From the NCBI GenBank assembly GCA_023423935.1, contig JAFAEQ010000015.1, positions 1 through 64,000 on the forward strand: DNA of 64,000 bases. The letters run 5' to 3'. Positions 9,794 through 16,326 of this stretch are shown here, one piece after another (the stretch's first letter is position 1; every line of letters begins with the position of its first letter). Below the pieces are notes generated by a model, which saw only the letters and a list, made by a program, of their open reading frames with translations, did no database searches and had not been told where the DNA came from. The translations under genes were made by a program, and so were the position numbers. Source of the DNA: Pseudomonadota bacterium. Lineage in GTDB: Bacteria; Pseudomonadota; Gammaproteobacteria; Steroidobacterales; Steroidobacteraceae.

Positions 9794-10056
9794 ACCCCGT
9801 GCACCCTGTGCTCCCCGTGGAGATTCTTCTCCTCTCGTGCAAAGTCCAAGCTTCACGCGAACGCCGGATCGCAGCGCACATACGCCGCGTAGGAAGCATC
9901 CAACCCCCGTGCACCCTGTACTCCCCGTGGAGATTCTTCTCCTCTCTTGCAACGTCCAAGCTTCACGCAAACGCCGGATCGCAGCACACATACGCCGCGT
10001 AAGAAGCATTAAAACCCCGTGGACCCTGTGTTCCCCGTGGAGATCTTTCTCCTCTC
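9794..10056 (+). repeat. Tandem CCCCGTG-type repeat, 2.4 copies of a 110-111 bp unit
   Basis: The core CCCCGTG starts at 9794, 9905 and 10015. Each is followed by a CTCCCCGTGGAGAT-like segment and a CTTCTCCTCTC-like segment, then a shared 65 bp spacer containing AAGCTTCACGC and CGCCGGATCGCAGC. The 564 bp between the exported protein and the methyltransferase holds this array and no convincing gene. An open frame across it (start near 10019) is an accident of the repeat. Confidence 0.85.
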
Positions 10057-10189
10057 CTACAAAGCGCACACGATGTTTCGGCCAGAAACCTTTCGCAAAC
10101 TTAATGGCCTCCAAGAGTGTTCCCGTATGGAAGTGCGCAGTGCGCGAGGACTACGCTGCTTGCGCAACGTGGCTAGGGAGAAGGGAGCG

Positions 10190-10906
10190 ATGGTCACGAA
10201 AGAACAACAGCATTGGGATCGATGGAATCTCGATCGTGTCGCCGACGGACTGGTGCGAGAACGCCAGGTCCTCTGCGAGGCAGCTGTGAGGGAAGTGCAG
10301 GCTCTGCCGCTGCATTCGGGAGCACGTCTTCTCGATATCGCATGCGGTGCGGGTTGGACCAGCGAAAGACTGTACAAGCAGTTCGACTACGTAGGTCTTG
10401 ATCTCGGTCCCGAAAGCATCGCCGCCGCGCAGGCGCGCGTTCCGGAAGCGCGATTCGTTTCGGCCGACTACGTGCATTGGACGGAGCGGCCCGACTATTA
10501 CGAAGCCATCCTGTGCGTCGATGCGATCACCTGCTTTCACGAACAGGAAGAAGCGGTACGCAAGATGTATCGCGAATTAAAACCCGGTGGCTGGCTCGTG
10601 ATGACAGCGCTCAATCCCGTCATCTACTCGCGGATGAGTTGGGTTGGTCCGCCCGGCGAAGGGCAAGCACGCAAATGGCTCACGCGTGCAGCCTTGCACA
10701 CGCTGCTCGAGCGCACTGGGTTCCGGGTGCTCAAGTCGCGCACTGTGGCGCCCGGCGGTGATACGGGCCTGTTGCATGTGATCAATGCGCGTAAGGTGAA
10801 TCGCATGATGTCCGTGTTCATGGGTTCGAAAGGGTGGACACGGCTCAAGGAAGTGCTGCAGCTCGGGCAGTTCCGGATCGTCGTCGCGCAAAAAATCTCG
10901 AGCTGA
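10190..10906 (+). CDS. Class I SAM-dependent methyltransferase
   Basis: 238 residues from an ATG preceded by GAAGGGAG at good spacing; the longer open frame upstream runs through repeat DNA. Motif I is LLDIACGAGW, followed by GLDLGPESI (acidic end of strand 2), AILCVDAITCF and ELKPGGWLVM (motif III). This is the UbiE/Methyltransf_11 layout for transfer of methyl from SAM to a small molecule. The C-terminal 60 residues (GFRVLKSRTV) may form the acceptor site. Substrate unknown, no partner gene adjacent, cytosolic. Confidence 0.88.
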   Translation: MVTKEQQHWDRWNLDRVADGLVRERQVLCEAAVREVQALPLHSGARLLDIACGAGWTSERLYKQFDYVGLDLGPESIAAAQARVPEARFVSADYVHWTERPDYYEAILCVDAITCFHEQEEAVRKMYRELKPGGWLVMTALNPVIYSRMSWVGPPGEGQARKWLTRAALHTLLERTGFRVLKSRTVAPGGDTGLLHVINARKVNRMMSVFMGSKGWTRLKEVLQLGQFRIVVAQKISS

Positions 10907-10960
10907 GCCGCGTACTCGCTCGCGAGGCTCTGGGCAGGACAGTCGTTCTGCCGCTCGCAT

Positions 10961-12001
10961 CTATATCGTATTGCCGAACCGGATCGTGAAAGCCTCGGCA
11001 GGATTGCCGATCAGCAGCGTGTCGATCTCGGCTTGCGTCAATCCTCTGCTGCGCAGTGCAGGGATGAATGCGGTGAACACCGTGTCGAAGGGGCGGAACT
11101 CGCCGCCGCCCGGCTTTCCCACCCAGTACCAGCCTGCATCTTGAGAGATCAGCGTCCGATGCAGCAGATCTGCGCTGCGCAGATTCATCAGCATCTCAAT
11201 GTGCGCATCGATCGAATCGGGGCTGATGCCATCCAGCGAGATCCAGGCGCCTTGCTTCGCGGCTTCGACGTGGCGCGAGAAATCCTGCTCGTTGTGTGCA
11301 TGAATCCAGATCCAGACCGAAGGGTCGATGCGCTCTTCTTTCAGGATGGCGAGTTGTTCGAACGCGGCGATCGCAGGGCCGGTATGAGCGCCGATGGGCA
11401 GTCCGGTCTTACGATGCGCAATCGCCGCGGCGCGGATCAGTTTCTGCTCGACCGGACTCAGCGGTCCTCCATTGAATCCGAGCTTGATGAATCCGGGGCG
11501 AACATCCGTGCCGTCGATGCCCTGCTCGAATTCGTCGATCCAGCGTTGCGCGAGTGCCTGAGGCGAATCCGTGTAGACATAAGGGCGCAGGAACTGGTTG
11601 TCGAAGGCGGCGTAGTTGCCGGTCGCGGCCAGAATATTGAGCCCGCTTCTTTCGGAGAGTTGTCGCAGCAGGCGCGGATCGCGACCGAGTCCGACCGCGG
11701 TTGCATCGACAAAGGTGCGACAGCCGAGCTCCTGAATGCGACGCAGATGGGGAAGCGCGACTTCCGCCACTTCGTCGAGATCGTAGGCCAAGGGCTGTTT
11801 CGCCCAGTCATCGTAGGGTTGAAAGCTTGCAAGCAGATGTTCGTGCGTGAGCGTCACGCCCATCTCCGCGCTGCGCAGCGGGCCGCGCACCGTCATGATG
11901 TGCTTCTCTGAAGCCGGAAGCGCGGTGCGGTGGGCACACGATGGCAATGCCAGCGTTGCGGTGACAGCGGAAATCGACTGGAGGAAATTTCGTCGGTTCA
12001 T
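10961..12001 (-). CDS. Tat-exported phosphotriesterase-family metal hydrolase
   Basis: 346 residues starting MNRRNFLQSIS, a twin-arginine signal (RRNFLQ) followed by LALPSC, which could be a lipoprotein cleavage site. Metal ligands of the phosphotriesterase/lactonase fold are visible: TLTHEHLL (HxH), FIKLGFNG (bridging Lys), GAHTGP, WIHAHNEQD and SQDAGWYW (final Asp). Relatives hydrolyse lactones or phosphoesters. The longer open frame upstream adds no homologous residues. It is divergent from a MerR-type regulator 103 bp away, which is its most likely controller. Confidence 0.88.
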   Translation of the reverse strand: MNRRNFLQSISAVTATLALPSCAHRTALPASEKHIMTVRGPLRSAEMGVTLTHEHLLASFQPYDDWAKQPLAYDLDEVAEVALPHLRRIQELGCRTFVDATAVGLGRDPRLLRQLSERSGLNILAATGNYAAFDNQFLRPYVYTDSPQALAQRWIDEFEQGIDGTDVRPGFIKLGFNGGPLSPVEQKLIRAAAIAHRKTGLPIGAHTGPAIAAFEQLAILKEERIDPSVWIWIHAHNEQDFSRHVEAAKQGAWISLDGISPDSIDAHIEMLMNLRSADLLHRTLISQDAGWYWVGKPGGGEFRPFDTVFTAFIPALRSRGLTQAEIDTLLIGNPAEAFTIRFGNTI

Positions 12002-12104
12002 GAGTGCGCCATCTCGTTGCTTTTCGATGCCGGGCGCATCGAGAATGCGCCGGCCGCCGGATGAGAACACTCCAGTGCGGGGGAGACTTCAAGCGGGAGG
12101 GGCT

Positions 12105-12872
12105 ATGCAATATCGGATCGGCGACTTCTCGAATCTCTCCGGCCTGTCCATCAAGACGCTCCGTTATTACGACCGGATCGGCTTGCTTCAGCCCTCGAGC
12201 ATCGATCTGCGCACCCGGTACCGCTTCTACGAATCCGATCAGCTGCAGAGCGTCGCCGTCATTGCTGCGCTGAAGGAGCTCGGGGCTTCGCTCGATGACA
12301 TCAAGCGCGTCTTGCATCGCACGGATACGCGCGCCGAGCATTTGCATCTGCTGCAGAAGCTCAGACGTAATGCGCAGGCCTCGCTCGAAGCCGCACGCAG
12401 ATCCCTGAGCTGGATCGAGGGCGCGATGGACTCGCTCGATCAGGGCGAGCGCGATGTTCCCGTGGTGTTGCGACGGCGTCCGGCGATGCGTATCGCATCG
12501 ATGCGCGCGCGTACGCGCAGCTATGAGGAGATCGGTGTCCTCGAGCGCGATCTGCACCAGGCGCTGAATGGCGAGCGCATCGGAGCAGTGCAGGGCGTGC
12601 TATGGCATCGATGTGCGGCCTCGGGCGCGATCGAAGGCGAGCCCTTCGTACAGGTCTCGGCGCGAACGCGTCGCGGCGCTTATGCCGTGTCCGAACTGCC
12701 GGATGCTGTCGTGGCTACAGCTTATTGTCAGCCGACGGACCGGGATGCCGAGCGCGTCTACGATGCGGTGAGCCGTTGGATCCATTTGCACGATTACACG
12801 CTGGCTGCACCGAAGCGCGAGGTCTATGTCGGATCGCTACTCGAAGTGCAGTTCCCCGTGAAGTCCGCCTGA
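12105..12872 (+). CDS. MerR-family regulator with GyrI-like effector domain
   Basis: 255 residues, ATG preceded by GGGAGGGG. Residues 1-70 are a MerR winged helix (YRIGDFSNLSGLSIKTLRYYDRIGLL, then YRFYESDQL). A dimerisation coiled coil follows (LLQKLRRNAQASLEAA), and about residues 120-255 resemble the GyrI/BmrR-type ligand-binding domain (REVYVGSLLEVQFPV). Such regulators respond to small hydrophobic molecules. It is divergent from the phosphotriesterase-like gene. No clean spaced dyad for a MerR operator was found in the intergenic gap. Confidence 0.88.
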   Translation: MQYRIGDFSNLSGLSIKTLRYYDRIGLLQPSSIDLRTRYRFYESDQLQSVAVIAALKELGASLDDIKRVLHRTDTRAEHLHLLQKLRRNAQASLEAARRSLSWIEGAMDSLDQGERDVPVVLRRRPAMRIASMRARTRSYEEIGVLERDLHQALNGERIGAVQGVLWHRCAASGAIEGEPFVQVSARTRRGAYAVSELPDAVVATAYCQPTDRDAERVYDAVSRWIHLHDYTLAAPKREVYVGSLLEVQFPVKSA

Positions 12873-12903
12873 TCCCGATTTCGGTGAAGCCGGATCTGCG
12901 GCC

Positions 12904-14448
12904 TCAACGTGCGTCGAAGAAGCGTCGCACGGCGGCGAGGCAGAACGGCGGCACGAGCGTGCTGTGATACGCCTCCAGCACGGCCTCTTCGGGATCTTGT
13001 CCTTCGACGATACCAGCGGCTGCGACGAGTTGTTTCGCGATATCGAACTGATCCTTGATGTTCTTGTATGGATCGTCCGCAACGGGCGAAGAATCCACAT
13101 CCAGGACGGTCACTGGCGCGGCGCTCGGGGCCCAGTACGCCTGCATGATCTGTGTATTCATGAAGAACACGGTTGGATCATCGGTGCCGCCGCACAGGAG
13201 CACCGGCGCGTTCGGCGTCCAGTCGCGCAGATCGTTGCGCTTGAACGCCTGGCGCAAGCCGTTCTGAGGATTCACCGGCGGAGCCACGTCTGTCGTGTTC
13301 GGAAAAGCGCCGTCGGGATGCGCCTGTGCATCCTGCAGATACGCCAGTCGATAGCTGTTGGTGATCAAGTGAGGCGAACCGAACCCAAGCGCGAATACTC
13401 GTGCGAGCGCTTCGGGCTGCGTCGCGGGCGTGTACTGCGCATAGGCGGGATCGGGAGGCGTGGCGTCGAACAATGCATCGCGCGGCAGCTTCCCCTGCGC
13501 ATAGAGTTCGGAGCGCGACAGTGTCGTCGGCAACAGCGTGTCGATGCCGGGTGCGAACTGGCTTTCGAAGAAGTCCGTCGGCTGCGCATAGATGTTGCCG
13601 TAAGCTCGTTGATAGCCGGTGGCGATGAACGTGAGCAGCAGCGGCGCACGGCCGTTGACCTGGCCATAGAAGACCGCATCGCCGAACGCGGAGAGCGCGT
13701 AGGGACCCGACATCGGTGCCGATGCGGTCACGCTCTTGCCTGCGTTCTGCAATGCCCGATGCGTCGCCATCGCGGCATGGCCGCCTTCCGAATACCCGGT
13801 GATGAAAAGCTTGTCGCTCGCCCGCGTGGTCGGAGCGTCGGCGGTCGGTAACGCGCTGCGGGCTGCGCTCAGCGCATCCGTCATGTCGTTCGCGGACTGC
13901 TCTGCGTTGAGGTAGGGGTGATAGCTCAAGGAGGATGTGTCGTAGCCCGCATAGTTCGGCGCCACCACGATGTAGCCCTGGGACACGAACACGAGCGCCA
14001 TCAGGATCCCTTCGAGGTTGTCCTTGTTCTGAACGTTCGCGATGTTGTATGCCTTGTCGGTCGAGGTGCCATGTCCATACAGCACGACCGGGCGATTGCC
14101 GGTGCAGGCCTCATCGATTCCGGCGGGCACCATCAGTGCTCCCGAGGCTGTGATCGGTTCGTTTGCCGGCCCGATCGTGTTGTACTGAATCTGATAGACA
14201 TCGACGCGACATTTCGGCGCGCCGCTGATTTCAAGGATCAGCTGACTCTCCGCCGAGCCGCCCAGCGCCGCTGCAATATCCGCCGCCGATAACGAGGCGA
14301 CGCGCGAAGGCGGCGACTGGGTCAACGTTCCGCGCTGCGGGCCGCCGTTTCCGCCACTATCGGAATCCTTTCGATCATTGCCAGAGTCGCACGCTGCGAG
14401 CGCCGTCATCGAGACAATCAGGAAAAGAACGCGAATCAGTGCGGACAT
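12904..14448 (-). CDS. Lipoprotein alpha/beta hydrolase (secretory lipase type)
   Basis: 514 residues from MSALIRVLFLI; the signal peptide ends in a lipobox (LAAC at residue 19). A Ser/Gly/Asp linker precedes the hydrolase domain, which shows the oxyanion strand VVLYGHGTS, the nucleophile elbow GYSEGGH, the acid region CGGTDDP and a late His (AYHST). The size and order resemble secretory lipase/prolyl-peptidase-like enzymes. It is probably anchored to the outer membrane. It is convergent with the MerR gene, 31 bp apart. Confidence 0.85.
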   Translation of the reverse strand: MSALIRVLFLIVSMTALAACDSGNDRKDSDSGGNGGPQRGTLTQSPPSRVASLSAADIAAALGGSAESQLILEISGAPKCRVDVYQIQYNTIGPANEPITASGALMVPAGIDEACTGNRPVVLYGHGTSTDKAYNIANVQNKDNLEGILMALVFVSQGYIVVAPNYAGYDTSSLSYHPYLNAEQSANDMTDALSAARSALPTADAPTTRASDKLFITGYSEGGHAAMATHRALQNAGKSVTASAPMSGPYALSAFGDAVFYGQVNGRAPLLLTFIATGYQRAYGNIYAQPTDFFESQFAPGIDTLLPTTLSRSELYAQGKLPRDALFDATPPDPAYAQYTPATQPEALARVFALGFGSPHLITNSYRLAYLQDAQAHPDGAFPNTTDVAPPVNPQNGLRQAFKRNDLRDWTPNAPVLLCGGTDDPTVFFMNTQIMQAYWAPSAAPVTVLDVDSSPVADDPYKNIKDQFDIAKQLVAAAGIVEGQDPEEAVLEAYHSTLVPPFCLAAVRRFFDAR

Positions 14449-14555
14449 CGTCGGACCCTGGCGCAGATGAAAGTGCACTCTCAACTCTCGGAGCACACCT
14501 GGGGATCCGGCGCAGCACGAGGCGCAGCACGATCAGGCGGGAAACGTCGCTTTGG

Positions 14556-14665
14556 GGAATCCCCGATCAATTCTCCATTCGCAAGCATAGTTGCTTCGCC
14601 CACCGAAGCATTTCAACCAGTTGCAGACTTGCGAAGGTCAGGGAAGTCGATCAATCAGAGATTCC
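14556..14665. mobile_element. MITE-like inverted-repeat element, copy A (110 bp)
   Basis: The ends are imperfect inverted repeats (GGAATCCCCGATCAA at left; reverse complement of right end GGAATCTCTGATTGA). The interior (TTGCTTCGCCCACCGAAGCA, then GTTGCAGACTTGCGAAGGTC) is shared with copies at 44237 and 60791. The flanks TTGG and TCAG are degenerate relatives of the 4-base YTAR target seen at the other copies. The element abuts the stop codon of the adjacent minus-strand gene. No transposase is encoded. The rest of the 217 bp gap between the lipase and the next gene shows nothing. Confidence 0.85.
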
Positions 14666-15045
14666 TCAGGATTTCGGCGAGAAGAACAGGATGCGCCCGA
14701 ACGCAATCGCAAACAGCGCGTAGACAAGCACAAGCACGACGTGAGTGGTCGAGGGCGAGGCACCGCGTAGTGCTTTGAGCAGTGCGAGTGCGGCAATCAG
14801 GAAGTGCGCAAAGTTGCCGATAGCGAGCGGTCGTTGATAGATCCCGCCGATCGCAGTGCCTCGCGCCATCCAGTTCGTCAACGCGAAGCCGACGCAGGCG
14901 GCGCCTGCGATCTGCGCTGCGAGCACCGCCGTCCTCTCTGCCGGAATTCTTGCGGCTTCGAGCAGCTCTTGAGGAGCGAAGGTGAGGAGCAGCCCGCAGC
15001 GCCCATCCACGCCGCGGCGAGAATCATCAGTGGTCGAGAGGGCAT
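14666..15045 (-). pseudogene. Small four-helix membrane protein, frameshifted near its N-terminus
   Basis: Read from the ATG at 15045 the frame gives MPSRPLMILAAAWMGA, then leaves frame. One base over, the frame gives GLLLTFAPQELLEAARIP and three more hydrophobic helices to the stop at 14666. Adding one G in the GCGGGC tract near 14994 would join the two into one protein of about 125 residues. This is either a real frameshift or a sequencing error in a G run. A GTG start inside the second frame would give 114 residues lacking the first helix. Function unknown. Confidence 0.6.
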
Positions 15046-15114
15046 GCGTGGGAACCGGCTATGAGGTCAGACATTACGGTATACCCATTCACCAGCGAGT
15101 TGCGAGGGGGTTCC

Positions 15115-15363
15115 ATGAGTCTCTCGGAGGAATGGAGAGATGATCCATCGGCCGGAAAATCGGGCGCCTCGCCTTCGGATTCCGGCACCGGTCGCAAGAG
15201 CCGCACTGTGTTCGAAGATCCGGACACACGCAGCAAGTACGGCGTCGATCAGGTGCCGCAGGTTCCTCCCGTTCCCGATACGGAACGAGACCTCGAGGAA
15301 TCGCGAAAGCCGCGGCCGGGCGTCGGGTTGATCAGGGAAGAGGACGGTCAGCGACCCGCTTAG
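15115..15363 (+). CDS. Small acidic, disordered hypothetical protein
   Basis: 82 residues from MSLSEEWRDD; GAGGGGG before this ATG decides the start over one 18 codons earlier. The sequence is rich in Pro, Asp, Glu, Arg and Ser, with PQVPPVPDTERD and RKPRPGVGLIRE, and has no signal peptide, helix pattern or Cys. It looks intrinsically disordered and cytosolic. It is divergent from the frameshifted membrane gene. No family recognised. Confidence 0.5.
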   Translation: MSLSEEWRDDPSAGKSGASPSDSGTGRKSRTVFEDPDTRSKYGVDQVPQVPPVPDTERDLEESRKPRPGVGLIREEDGQRPA

Positions 15364-15462
15364 GCGGTTCAAAGAGCGGTCTTATCGGAATTCGGCGTGC
15401 GCCGATCCTGCCGCGCGCCTTCTAATGAGAGAGATGCCGGGAACGGCTGGCTAAGCTGACAC

Positions 15463-15486
15463 GGGGACGGTCACCTGACCGTCCCC
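15463..15486. terminator. Perfect 11-bp-arm hairpin downstream of the peptide genes
   Basis: GGGGACGGTCA, CC, TGACCGTCCCC forms an uninterrupted stem with a two-base centre. It lies 15 bases past the stop of the 55-residue peptide gene on the minus strand. There is no U-run on either side, so it may be an mRNA-stabilising hairpin or a dispersed palindrome rather than an intrinsic terminator. Confidence 0.5.
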
Positions 15487-15500
15487 GACGAGCGGGTGCC

Positions 15501-15668
15501 TCACAGCGGGCGCGACAATCCCAGCGTGCTGTGCACGATCTGCGTGTTGTCGAAGCTCGCAGCAATCGGCTTCACGTCCGAAGACGAGCCATTGCGTACG
15601 ACTGCGAACGCGCTGGTGGCGAGCAGCGTGGCGGCAACGAGAGAAGCAATGAGAACTCGATTTTTCAC
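15501..15668 (-). CDS. 55-residue exported peptide sharing the SRP motif of the repeat protein
   Basis: GTG start preceded by GAGGAG. The product begins MKNRVLIASLVAATLLATSA with a signal peptide ending AFA, and a mature part of about 33 residues that ends STLGLSRPL. The C-terminal GLSRPL matches the GMSRPI core repeated eight times in the protein encoded just upstream (15 bp gap, same strand), so the two genes look like one transcript. No catalytic residues, no Cys. This is a short secreted peptide, perhaps a signal, a precursor or a small structural protein; function unknown. Confidence 0.7.
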   Translation of the reverse strand: MKNRVLIASLVAATLLATSAFAVVRNGSSSDVKPIAASFDNTQIVHSTLGLSRPL

Positions 15669-15683
15669 GGCGCAGCTCCTCGA

Positions 15684-16184
15684 TTAGACCAGCGATCCGG
15701 CGTCGGAAGCCTGGAAGATCGGGCGCGACATACCTTTCAGGCTATCGGCGACCTGGAAGATGGGGCGGGACATGCCCTTGAGGCTGTCGGCCAGTTGTAC
15801 CGGCTCAGAAGATTGCGTCTGGAAGATCGGGCGCGACATACCTTTCAGGCTATCGGCGACCTGGAAGATGGGGCGGGACATGCCCTTCAGGCTATCGGCG
15901 ACCTGGAAGATGGGACGGGACATGCCCTTGAGGCTGTCCGCCAGCTGTACCTGCTCGGAAGACTGCGTCTGGAAGATCGGGCGCGACATGCCTTTCAGGC
16001 TATCGGCAACCTGGAAGATCGGGCGGGACATCCCCTTGAGGCTGTCTGCGACCTGGAAGATCGGACGGGACATTCCTTTGAGGCTATCCGCGAGCACCGG
16101 CGAATCGCTGCCTGACGTGAACGACGAAGCGGAGAGAGTGGCCAGACCGAGAACCGCGAGTGCGGGGAATGCAATGGCGCGCAT
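15684..16184 (-). CDS. Exported protein of eight identical ADSLKGMSRPIFQ units
   Basis: 166 residues from an ATG preceded by GGGAGG. Residues 1-24 are a signal peptide; a short Ser-rich link follows. The rest is eight copies of ADSLKGMSRPIFQ. Copies are joined by a single Val except after the third and sixth, where TQSSEQVQL or TQSSEPVQL intervenes, giving a 50-residue higher-order unit. The tail is ASDAGSLV. All eight units are identical in protein although codons differ at about nine of thirteen positions between copies, a sign of selection on the peptide itself. No known family. It is co-directional with the 55-residue peptide and divergent from a TPR kinase. Possibilities: a polyprotein precursor of short secreted peptides, or a repetitive surface ligand. 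Confidence 0.8.
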   Translation of the reverse strand: MRAIAFPALAVLGLATLSASSFTSGSDSPVLADSLKGMSRPIFQVADSLKGMSRPIFQVADSLKGMSRPIFQTQSSEQVQLADSLKGMSRPIFQVADSLKGMSRPIFQVADSLKGMSRPIFQTQSSEPVQLADSLKGMSRPIFQVADSLKGMSRPIFQASDAGSLV

Positions 16185-16251
16185 AAGAACCTCCCGATGA
16201 ATCCCTGAGTAGAAATTGTTAGACGTGCCGCACATTCGGCGACGACTGGAG

Positions 16252-16267
16252 TGTGATCCGCAGCACA
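16252..16267. promoter_or_regulatory. CRP/Clp-like site between the repeat-protein and kinase genes
   Basis: TGTGATCCGCAGCACA fits TGTGA-N6-TCACA with one mismatch. The flanking bases extend the dyad (AGTGTG at left, CACACT at right). It lies 68 bp before the repeat-protein ATG and 60 bp before the kinase frame, so a CRP-family regulator could act on either gene. The 142 bp gap shows no strong -35/-10 pair. Confidence 0.5.
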
Positions 16268-16326
16268 CTTTGTCGCAAGAGCAATACATAAGGTGGACCC
16301 CGGGCCTCGACTAGGCGATCAACTCA

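Noticed and set aside
9794..10056. CRISPR-like interpretation of the 110 bp tandem repeat
   Set aside because: Units are too long, spacers are identical, and related cores are dispersed singly elsewhere.
10019..10189. N-terminal extension of the methyltransferase frame
   Set aside because: It is translated from the CCCCGTG repeat, and a good ribosome site precedes the internal ATG at 10190.
15463..15486. Intrinsic terminator with confidence after the peptide genes
   Set aside because: The stem is perfect but no U-run follows on either strand, so it was kept only as a hairpin with moderate confidence.
15690..16100. Possible CRISPR array from the regular 42 bp repeats
   Set aside because: There are no unique spacers of constant length; the repeats are contiguous, in frame, and encode a signal-peptide-bearing protein with synonymous variation.
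15531..16115. Long + strand frames (194 and 146 codons) across the repeat gene
   Set aside because: They are antisense by-products of the repeat; no ribosome site or signal peptide, and third-position variation fits the minus-strand frame.
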